NCBI RefSeq assembly: GCF_002019735.1
Contig: NZ_KV917378.1
Location: 551,859-615,858 of the forward strand
DNA: 64,000 bases
Reading direction: 5' to 3'
From: Salipaludibacillus agaradhaerens
Lineage (GTDB): Bacteria; Bacillota; Bacilli; Bacillales; Salisediminibacteriaceae
A model generated the notes under the pieces. The model ran no database searches and was not told the origin of the DNA. It saw only the letters and a program-made list of their open reading frames with translations. A program made the translations under genes and the position numbers. The number at the start of each line of letters is the position of its first letter. The stretch's first letter is position 1. This document shows, piece after piece, positions 57,074-64,000 of the stretch.

Positions 57074-57730
57074 ATGGAACGGTTGCAAGCTGTTATTTTT
57101 GATTTAGACGGTGTATTAGCGGACACTGTTCATTACCACTTTTTAGCTACGAAAAAAGTAGCTGATTTAGAAGGTGTCCCCTTTACACCAGAGATGAATG
57201 AAGCTTTTCAAGGCATGAGTCGAAAACATATGATTAAGGAGATTGTAAAAGAAGCTCCTAAGACTTATATTGAATCAGATTTAGATAAACTGGCTGAATT
57301 AAAAAATGACTATTATAAATCATACATTAAGAGTTTGAGCAGTCGCGATATTTTACCTGGTATGCTCTCTTTTCTTAACGAATTAAAAGAGGCTGACATC
57401 CCTATGGCGATTGCATCATCAAGTTCTAACGCTCGTACCGTAGTGGCGAGACTTGGAATCGAGCATTTTTTTCAGATTATTATTAATGCTAAATCTATAA
57501 AAAAAATGAAACCTGATCCTGAAATCTTTTTAACAGCGGCTGATAGGCTTAAAGTGCCTTATGACAACTGTGTCGCTATAGAAGATAGCTGGGCTGGTAT
57601 AACAGCCATTAAAGCCACACCAATGTTCTCTGTTGGAATAGGTGAATCTCCCGCAGTAAGGGAAGCTGATTTGCATATAACGCATACACAGGACCTGACT
57701 TTAAAGCGGTTAAGAGATGCGTTAATTTAA
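57074..57730 (+). CDS. Beta-phosphoglucomutase-like HAD hydrolase
   Basis: 218 residues from the ATG at 57074 after AGAGGA. An in-frame GTG three codons earlier is less well placed. HAD motifs: FDLDGVLADT (nucleophile D10, acid/base D12), ASSSSNA near 118, KPDPEIF near 150 and IEDSWAGI near 172, as in beta-phosphoglucomutase. Real beta-PGM genes lie beside maltose or trehalose phosphorylase genes. None is here, so a different sugar phosphate or a mutase role without a local partner is possible. Confidence 0.82.
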   Translation: MERLQAVIFDLDGVLADTVHYHFLATKKVADLEGVPFTPEMNEAFQGMSRKHMIKEIVKEAPKTYIESDLDKLAELKNDYYKSYIKSLSSRDILPGMLSFLNELKEADIPMAIASSSSNARTVVARLGIEHFFQIIINAKSIKKMKPDPEIFLTAADRLKVPYDNCVAIEDSWAGITAIKATPMFSVGIGESPAVREADLHITHTQDLTLKRLRDALI

Positions 57731-57924
57731 TAATATACCGTAATTCAATAGGCGAACTAACTTTGAGATTTTATTTTGATGATGACATTCATTCAGACTA
57801 ATATTAAATAAATTCCCCTACATAATTTTATATTTGCCTCAATTTAAGATAAACTAGTAAGAAAGTTTAGCAAAAGAATAAAAATCGTAAATTCTTTATG
57901 ACTATTATATGAGGAGGCTCTACT

Positions 57925-59160
57925 GTGAAAAAGCGAGTTGTTATAACAGGAATTGGCGCTATCACACCTCTTGCTAACGAAGTGGAAGCAACGTGGCAAA
58001 AAATAAAAGAAGGATTTTCAGGAATAGATCTTCTTACAAAGTTTGATACGTCTTCCTTTCAGGTAAAAGTAGCAGCAGAGGTAAAAGATTTCTCAGTGAA
58101 AGATTATTTAGATGTGAAAGACTCTCGTCGTATGGCTCGGTTCACTCACTTTGCTGTTGCAGCCAGTAAAATGGCACTTTTAGATGCAAAATTAAAACTA
58201 GGAGATAATATTGCTGCAGAACGAGTTGGCGTTTGGATTGGCTCAGGAATCGGAGGCCTCGATGAATTTGAATCACAGCATAAAAAATTTTTAGCTAAAG
58301 GCCCGAGACGAGTTAGCCCATTTATAATTCCTATGTTTATACCTGACATGGCATCAGGACAAGTCTCGATTGAAACAGGGGCTAAAGGAATGAATAACTG
58401 TTCGGTAACGGCATGTGCTTCTGGGGCTAATTCAATAGGGGATGCCTTTAGAGTCGTTCAAAACGGATATGCAGATGCCATGATAGCAGGTGGGGCTGAA
58501 GCATCCATCACGGAAATGACATTGGCTGGCTTTTCGAATATGACAGCCCTCTCTACAAATGAAGATCCAGCATCAGCTAGTCGCCCTTTCGATAAAAATC
58601 GAGATGGATTCGTGATCGGTGAAGGAGCTGGTACACTTATTCTTGAAGAATTAGAGCATGCTAAAGCCCGAGGAGCACACATTTATGGTGAATTAGTCGG
58701 GTATGGGGCCACAGGTGACGCCTATCATATGACGACCCCTGCTCCTGATGGCGAAGGTGGACAACGTGCCATGTCTCTTGCGTTGGAAGATGCTGATCTT
58801 GCTCCTGAAGATATTACATACATAAATGCTCACGGTACTTCTACACAGTATAATGACTTGTATGAAACAACAGCGATAAAAAAAGTGTTCGGACCACATG
58901 CCGCAAAACTTGCTGTCAGTTCTACGAAATCAATGACCGGTCATTTGCTCGGAGCTGCTGGAGCTGTAGAAGCTATTTTTGCCTTACTTGCCATAAGGGA
59001 CCATACTTTACCACCTACAGTTAATTATCAAACGCCTGATGATGACATGGATCTTGATTACGTGCCTAACACGTCTAGAGAAGTAAAAACAGAAGTGGTT
59101 CTTTCAAATTCTCTGGGCTTTGGTGGTCATAATGCGTCTTTAATCTTTCGTAAATTATAA
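57925..59160 (+). CDS. fabF: Beta-ketoacyl-ACP synthase II
   Basis: 411 residues, GTG start eight bases after GAGGAGG (57911-57917). The catalytic triad is present: C164 ([10 protein letters not shown]), H303 (NAHGTST) and H340 ([14 protein letters not shown]). It elongates acyl-ACP with malonyl-ACP in fatty acid synthesis. No fabH lies upstream as it does in B. subtilis, and I see no FapR box in the 194-bp upstream region. This may be a second FabF or a relocated one. It is followed by a terminator. Confidence 0.93.
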   Translation: MKKRVVITGIGAITPLANEVEATWQKIKEGFSGIDLLTKFDTSSFQVKVAAEVKDFSVKDYLDVKDSRRMARFTHFAVAASKMALLDAKLKLGDNIAAERVGVWIGSGIGGLDEFESQHKKFLAKGPRRVSPFIIPMFIPDMASGQVSIETGAKGMNNCSVTACASGANSIGDAFRVVQNGYADAMIAGGAEASITEMTLAGFSNMTALSTNEDPASASRPFDKNRDGFVIGEGAGTLILEELEHAKARGAHIYGELVGYGATGDAYHMTTPAPDGEGGQRAMSLALEDADLAPEDITYINAHGTSTQYNDLYETTAIKKVFGPHAAKLAVSSTKSMTGHLLGAAGAVEAIFALLAIRDHTLPPTVNYQTPDDDMDLDYVPNTSREVKTEVVLSNSLGFGGHNASLIFRKL

Positions 59161-59218
59161 CGGTGTAAAAGGTTTCCACTAAGTCACCTTTCATAAAGCG
59201 GACTCTCTGGTCCAAACC

Positions 59219-59258
59219 AACCCATTGGCTTTATTCTCTGTTTACAATGGGTTTTTTT
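59219..59258 (+). terminator. Terminator of fabF
   Basis: AACCCATTG (59219-59227) pairs with CAATGGGTT (59245-59253) around 17 bases, followed by a T-run to 59258. Confidence 0.82.
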
Positions 59259-59331
59259 GTGTCAAATATAGAGCGCTTACTTCTCATTTTTGTGAAATTC
59301 AGATATAGTAAAAGAAGTAAGGAAGGTGGAT

Positions 59332-62300
59332 ATGATGGAAACCCTTGAGACGATATATGATGTCATAGATACACAGCTTGAGCTTACTGTAGATGAAGCT
59401 GATCGTCTTCACAAGTTACGAAAAAAATATACTGCGAAGACATTTGAAATAGCTTTCTGTGGTCACTTTTCGGCCGGTAAATCCACATTATTAAATCGTT
59501 TGACAGAATCCGATGTTTTGCCTGCAAGCCCAATTCCTACGAGTGCTAATGTAGTAAAAATTTCGTATGGACCTCCTAAAATGACGTTAAAGGATACATC
59601 AAATGCCATTATACAGTCATACACGGACACTATCCCATGGGACGAGGTTAAGAAATGGGGGAAAGACGGACAAGCTATTTCATCTATTTCGTTACAATTC
59701 CCACTTGAATTTTTAGGTCAATCTGGTGTCATTGTGGATACACCAGGAGTCGATTCCACTGATGATACACATCAGTCTCTCACATTAAATCAGCTTATGA
59801 CAACAGATGCTGTCGTCTATGTGATGGATTATAATCATGTAAAATCAGAGACAAACCTTCAATTTTTAAAGCAGCTATCCAATGAAGGAAAGCCATTATT
59901 ATTAGTGGTTAATCAAGTTGATAAGCATGATAATACTGAGGTGTCATTAGAGAAGTACCGGAAAACGGCAGAAGCGACATTTAAAAATTGGCATATTCAT
60001 TATTTACATTTGTTTTTTGCGTCGATGGTGGATGCCGATCATCCAGCAAACGAGTTTAAGCTTATTGAAAAATACGTTAAAGCCCTTTTATATAATAGCA
60101 CCTCCTTTACACATCGTTCTGATATACGACTATTGAAAGAGTTTTTAAAAGCAGTTAAAGAAAGACAACACGATGAAAAATTAGCGGCTATGAAAGAGAT
60201 AGAAGATGCTATAGTAGAAGCTGGATTTGACCCTGACATTATTAAAGAAAACGGCACGGTAGAAAAGCACTTACAAGATATTCGTCAATACGAGCAGAAC
60301 GTATTTGAAGAATTTCAAAGTGACACGAAACGCCTTTTTAACAATGTGAATTTATTTCCTTATACAACGACCGAACTTATGCGAAACTGGCTTGAAAGTA
60401 AAGGAAAAGGGTTCAAAAAAGGGGTTATTTTCACGAGAAAAAAAACGTATGAGGAACAACGAAAACGCATTGACAAATTAATCTTGGAATTACAAGATAA
60501 TATTAAAACTCAGTTGATTTTTCATTTGAAAACACATTTTAATACCTACAATACTAGCCAATTGACTAATAAAGAAATCTTTAAAGAGAAAATACATCAC
60601 ATGTCGTTCACGGTAACAAAAGAATGGCTTGAAAACCAAGTGAAAGAAGGCCCTGTAAATAATGAGTATGTTTATCAGTTAACGAAAGAGGTGTCTCATC
60701 ACATTGTCAAAAATGTGAAACAGCAAGCAGAGGCTTTAGTGTCCCTCTATACAGAGGGAATGGCAATGGAAAAGAAAAGGGAGGAAGAAGATTTAGCTAG
60801 TAAACGAGACGACATTGCTACCGTTCACCACCTTCTATCGCAATTAACTGATATTGAGAATAAATGGGAAGTATCTTTACATAGCTTAGATAATATTCTT
60901 GGGCAATTACCAGGTGATCCAATGTTTTATCACGATTTGTCTCACGCCTATCAGTTAGATTATCCAAATACTAGTGAACTTCCTTTCCTTCCTGTGAAAA
61001 AAGAGCATCATCCTTTCACACTAGATGATAAAGTTATTAGCAACCAATACACGGAAACAACTAGTTTCCAGGAGCATGAAGCAGACGAAGCGATAGCAAG
61101 CTGGAAAAAGCCACTTACAAATAATAAAAAATCTCAGCTATTATTTAACGAGCGTCAGCAAATACTAAATAGAATAGAACGGTACGAAAACCAAACGTTT
61201 ATTATCTCTCTTTTCGGTGCATTCAGCGCAGGAAAGTCAAGCTTTGCCAACGCGTTATTGGGGGATAACATTATGCCAGTTTCTCCCCATCCTACTACTG
61301 CAACAGTTAATACCGTAAAAGCACCTAATCATCAACATTTGCATCACACTGCCGTCATTTCATTCAAAACCGAAGTGGTATTAAAGGAAGATGTGTCGAG
61401 TATTGCAAAGAGCCTCGGATTACATGTCACTCTTGCATCGCTCAGAAAATGGCGCGCTCCTAAAACCACTGATATGTCACACTGGCAAAAGAACGGTATT
61501 AACTATTTAGAGACGGTGCAAAAAGCACTATCTAAATCTAAGTGGGCATTAGGATCAGTCCATACAGTTCCGCTTGAACAACTAGAGCATTTTACGGTGA
61601 ATGAAGAAGTGGCCTGTCTTGTGGACCGGGTAGATATATATTATGATTGTAAATTAACAAGACAAGGAATCGTGATCGTTGACACACCAGGGATTAACTC
61701 GATACACGCCCGTCACACGAAAGTCGCATTCCAACATATGAAGCAGTCGGATGCTATTTTTTATTTAACATACTATCATCATGCTTTTTCTAAGACAGAT
61801 CGTTATTTCCTACAACAGATGGCAGGTATAAACGATAGTTTTAACACAAATAAGTTATATTTTATTATCAATGCTTCAGATTTAGCGGCTAATGATAAAG
61901 AATTGACTACCGTGACAAATCACGTAGCAGATGCATTAAAGAAAGAAGGTATTAACGCTCCAAGACTTTTCAGTCTATCAAGTAAAGAGGGGTTAAAAGC
62001 AAAGCGTGGAGAAGGCTCACACTCTACAAGATTCTCACTATTTGAAGACACATTTTACAAAAACACGATATTAGAATTAAAAGCGTTATCTTTTCGGTTA
62101 ATTGCTGACAAGTTAAGTGATTATAAAAATAAAGTATCAGATACATTAGCCGTGATTAATCATGACAAAGCAGCTCAACAGAAGTTGAAAGAAGATTTAA
62201 AGGCAACCGCAACTATTGAAATAACCCGAATTAAAGCGACATCATTTAACACTGTTGTGCAGGAGATTTTTCATGAATTAGACCAGTTTACTCTCTTTTT

Positions 62301-62943
62301 AAGACAACGAATAGTTTACGTCTTAAATGACCTTTTTCCTGAGGCTGTAAATGTATCAATACTTACAGGACCGACTAAAAAGGTGCTTCAACAACAGCTC
62401 ATAACCGCTTTACAGGATTTGATTTTACATGTAGAAAACTTTCTTAATCAAGAGCTAGAAGCCCTTTTACTAAAATTAGAATACATTGTCAAACAGCGTG
62501 TAGATAGTTGGTTAGAGGCTGAAGTAGAGACCATTAAGGCATCACTGCCTCATTTTTCCTACGACAGTAATGCTCTTTCTGTTACGATGCAACATTCGCA
62601 TGAGCAGGTGAAACTAACCTTCCCTGAAGTGGAGAACTACCGCTCTTATATAAAATCGAAAAAAGACTTTTTTGAAAATGGGGATATAAAAATTGTGAAA
62701 GAAAGTGTTATATCAGAAGTAAATGAGCGTGCGTCTGTCATTATTCAACAATTTGAGAATCTTGTAAGTAGTGAGTTGAAAATCCAATTACCAAAGATAG
62801 AAAAGGAAACTAAAGCACAATTAATTAACACTATTATTGAAGAAGGGAAGCGCTTTGATGCTATCCTTGATTCTAATGAGCAAGCACGACTTAACGATGA
62901 ATTTGTAGGATTAACAGAGACTAAAGGATATTTAACGTTATAA
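59332..62943 (+). CDS. dynA: Dynamin-like GTPase DynA (two fused dynamin modules)
   Basis: About 1203 residues from the ATG at 59332 (or 59335). A GTG at 59326 lies inside the ribosome site AAGGAAGGTGG. Two full dynamin modules are in tandem. The first P-loop is GHFSAGKST (44-52), with VDTPGVDS near 135 and NQVDKHD near 195. The second is GAFSAGKSS near 627, with VDTPGINS near 785 and INASDLAA near 845. Long helical stalks follow each. B. subtilis DynA (YpbR) has the same fused design and helps mend and fuse the membrane, and gives some protection against phage and antibiotics. In B. subtilis sspL and ypcP are close by. Here an sspL-like gene follows directly. Confidence 0.94.
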   Translation: MMETLETIYDVIDTQLELTVDEADRLHKLRKKYTAKTFEIAFCGHFSAGKSTLLNRLTESDVLPASPIPTSANVVKISYGPPKMTLKDTSNAIIQSYTDTIPWDEVKKWGKDGQAISSISLQFPLEFLGQSGVIVDTPGVDSTDDTHQSLTLNQLMTTDAVVYVMDYNHVKSETNLQFLKQLSNEGKPLLLVVNQVDKHDNTEVSLEKYRKTAEATFKNWHIHYLHLFFASMVDADHPANEFKLIEKYVKALLYNSTSFTHRSDIRLLKEFLKAVKERQHDEKLAAMKEIEDAIVEAGFDPDIIKENGTVEKHLQDIRQYEQNVFEEFQSDTKRLFNNVNLFPYTTTELMRNWLESKGKGFKKGVIFTRKKTYEEQRKRIDKLILELQDNIKTQLIFHLKTHFNTYNTSQLTNKEIFKEKIHHMSFTVTKEWLENQVKEGPVNNEYVYQLTKEVSHHIVKNVKQQAEALVSLYTEGMAMEKKREEEDLASKRDDIATVHHLLSQLTDIENKWEVSLHSLDNILGQLPGDPMFYHDLSHAYQLDYPNTSELPFLPVKKEHHPFTLDDKVISNQYTETTSFQEHEADEAIASWKKPLTNNKKSQLLFNERQQILNRIERYENQTFIISLFGAFSAGKSSFANALLGDNIMPVSPHPTTATVNTVKAPNHQHLHHTAVISFKTEVVLKEDVSSIAKSLGLHVTLASLRKWRAPKTTDMSHWQKNGINYLETVQKALSKSKWALGSVHTVPLEQLEHFTVNEEVACLVDRVDIYYDCKLTRQGIVIVDTPGINSIHARHTKVAFQHMKQSDAIFYLTYYHHAFSKTDRYFLQQMAGINDSFNTNKLYFIINASDLAANDKELTTVTNHVADALKKEGINAPRLFSLSSKEGLKAKRGEGSHSTRFSLFEDTFYKNTILELKALSFRLIADKLSDYKNKVSDTLAVINHDKAAQQKLKEDLKATATIEITRIKATSFNTVVQEIFHELDQFTLFLRQRIVYVLNDLFPEAVNVSILTGPTKKVLQQQLITALQDLILHVENFLNQELEALLLKLEYIVKQRVDSWLEAEVETIKASLPHFSYDSNALSVTMQHSHEQVKLTFPEVENYRSYIKSKKDFFENGDIKIVKESVISEVNERASVIIQQFENLVSSELKIQLPKIEKETKAQLINTIIEEGKRFDAILDSNEQARLNDEFVGLTETKGYLTL

Positions 62944-62992
62944 TTTTGGCCCACGTGGTTACACTGACATACAACTATAGGAGGTGACTATC

Positions 62993-63136
62993 ATGACGGA
63001 CAAACAAACTGCTCATAGTAGAAAGCGGGTAACAACAAGTGTAAACTCACTGGGGAAATCTCCAGATAGCCCTCATAAGGGAGAAATACTAAGTAAGGAA
63101 CAAGAAAGAGCTAAAAATAAGAACACTAAAATTTAA
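62993..63136 (+). CDS. sspL: Probable small acid-soluble spore protein, SspL-like
   Basis: 47 residues. It has a near-perfect ribosome site (AGGAGGTGA at 62979-62987). The small, hydrophilic, Lys/Ser/Asn-rich sequence has NSLGKSPDSPH in the middle and ends QERAKNKNTKI. The ending closely parallels the ERAKKSNTK end that I recall for B. subtilis SspL, a minor core spore protein, and sspL lies close to dynA there too. Synteny plus the tail motif are the grounds; the middle is divergent. It would be made only in the forespore. An IS3-family end begins about 60 bases downstream. Confidence 0.6.
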   Translation: MTDKQTAHSRKRVTTSVNSLGKSPDSPHKGEILSKEQERAKNKNTKI

Positions 63137-63197
63137 AAAAGACAAAGCCACAACACACCTTTCGTCACAAAGCAAACGAAACCTTTGGAGGAGTTTT

Positions 63198-64000
63198 TGA
63201 ACTGACCTAGAAAAATGAGATTTAAAAAAACACCTAGGCTGCCATACTCCTGAATTCTACTGGGGTATGGCAGTTTAACTTTTTAAATGGTCGTATATAA
63301 TTGTAATAATACATGTACGTTTCTACTTTTTCTAGTACAATAGAATTTGTAAGGTGCACTCGTTGCTGAGTGCTGAATTCTTCCGACTTTAGTGAGGAAT
63401 GGAAGGATTCAATGACGGCATTATCAAAGCAGTTGCCTTTCCGAGACATGCTTGTGGTAATGCCTTTTTCTTTTGCTTTTTCTTGAAATTTATAGGATGT
63501 ATACTGAGCTCCTTGGTCACTGTGTAATAGGACGCCATAAGTCTCCCTACCTCTACAAGCATCTTCTAAAGTGTTTATCACGAGCGAGAGATCTTGTTTA
63601 TCACTGATTCGATAGGCAATAATTTCGTTGTTATACAAGTCCATTATGGTTGATAAATATAGCATCTTTTCACCATAAGGTAAGTATGTAATGTCAGTCA
63701 CCCACTTTTGATTCGAACTCTCTGCGGAGAAATGTTGTTCTAACAGGTTCCCAACCACAAGTTTACTTTCCCCAGCTATATAGGATTGTCGCTTTGGCTT
63801 TACGCGACATTGGATATTAAACTTCTGCATGATCTTCTGAACGGTGTTTCGATTGACGTTAATATGATGTTCCTTTTTAAGAAGATCCCTCACCATTCGA
63901 TGCCCGACTCTATATTTAAATTCTTTACAAATAGTTAATACCAATTGTTCTAAAGGTTTAGGTTTCCAAGATGTCTTTCTCCAACGATAATAAGTTGACT
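63198..64000 (-). mobile_element. IS3-family insertion sequence (IS150-like), right part
   Basis: The element end appears at 63198 with TGAACTGACCTAGAAAAATG, which fits the TGAACTGACC-type terminal repeat of many IS3-family elements. It carries orfB on the minus strand. orfA and the other end lie beyond the window. No target duplication can be checked for the same reason. It inserted about 60 bases after the sspL-like gene, apparently without breaking a gene on this side. Confidence 0.75.
63234..64000 (-). CDS. IS3-family transposase OrfB, 5' end beyond the window
   Basis: About 255 residues visible. The frame is open to the window edge and includes STYYRWRKTSWKPK before the first listed start, so the real start is outside. 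A helix-turn-helix HTH_21-type region (YRVGHRMVRDLLKKEHHINVNRNT) is followed by the rve integrase core: DDE residues in KWVTDITYLP, LLHSDQGAQYTS and NAVIESFHSSLKSE. The spacing and the C-terminal YYYNYIRPFKKLNCHTPVEF fit the IS150/IS3 OrfB. It is probably made by frameshifting from orfA. There is no sign of decay. Confidence 0.9.
   Translation of the reverse strand, partial: STYYRWRKTSWKPKPLEQLVLTICKEFKYRVGHRMVRDLLKKEHHINVNRNTVQKIMQKFNIQCRVKPKRQSYIAGESKLVVGNLLEQHFSAESSNQKWVTDITYLPYGEKMLYLSTIMDLYNNEIIAYRISDKQDLSLVINTLEDACRGRETYGVLLHSDQGAQYTSYKFQEKAKEKGITTSMSRKGNCFDNAVIESFHSSLKSEEFSTQQRVHLTNSIVLEKVETYMYYYNYIRPFKKLNCHTPVEFRSMAA

Overview
The window reads as low-GC, AT-rich chromosomal DNA of a spore-forming Bacillaceae, probably a salt-tolerant or haloalkaliphilic one. 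Evidence: an ectABC ectoine operon, an acidic surface-anchored protein, strong AGGAGG ribosome sites, TTG/GTG starts, a Pro T-box before proBA, a TnrA/GlnR box before amtB, a B. subtilis-like argCJBD-carAB-argF operon, a two-headed dynamin DynA and a likely SspL spore protein. I see no rRNA, tRNA, CRISPR array or prophage. The species cannot be fixed from this sequence alone.

Layout. 0-10.5 kb: a lone PF14907-type nucleotidyltransferase at the left edge, an acidic membrane-anchored protein, a TetR regulator with a YhgE/Pip membrane protein sharing a 23-bp operator, then stress genes (ohr, msrA, an MhqO-like dioxygenase) and cardiolipin synthase. 10.6-24.6 kb: the complete route from acetylglutamate to arginine (argC-argJ-argB-argD-carA-carB-argF, then argG and argH), followed by ilvE. 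25.5-27.6 kb: a compact nucleic-acid operon (DUF6884 protein, deoxyinosine-type DNA glycosylase, YpcP 5'-3' exonuclease, 50-residue CxxC protein). 27.7-28.5 kb: a metal-receptor gene broken by one in-frame TAA. 28.5-40 kb, almost all on the minus strand: DCC oxidoreductase, AbrB-type membrane protein, ectABC, typA, a MITE-like repeat, proBA with its T-box, and a PFL/ACT gene pair. 40.4-49.5 kb: serine hydrolase, acyltransferase, an amtB-DUF294-exonuclease operon, a MtnX-like phosphatase, ilvA and cvfB. 49.9-63.1 kb: topB, a membrane phosphoesterase, small genes, a transporter-like membrane protein, a beta-phosphoglucomutase-like HAD protein, fabF, dynA and an sspL-like gene. The right end is an IS3-family element cut by the window edge.

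How the genes fit together. The window is rich in glutamate-family metabolism: ammonium uptake (amtB), arginine, proline, and branched-chain transamination. Proline and ectoine are both compatible solutes, which fits a salt-stressed lifestyle. Visible control signals include AhrC/ArgR-like half-sites, a Pro T-box, a TnrA box and a CodY-like site.

The least explained items are the DUF6884/glycosylase/exonuclease cassette, the ammonium transporter fused into an operon with a GlnD-like nucleotidyltransferase and a DnaQ-like exonuclease, a family of palindromic intergenic repeats around argH and ilvE, and a 239-bp TIR-bounded element between typA and proA.
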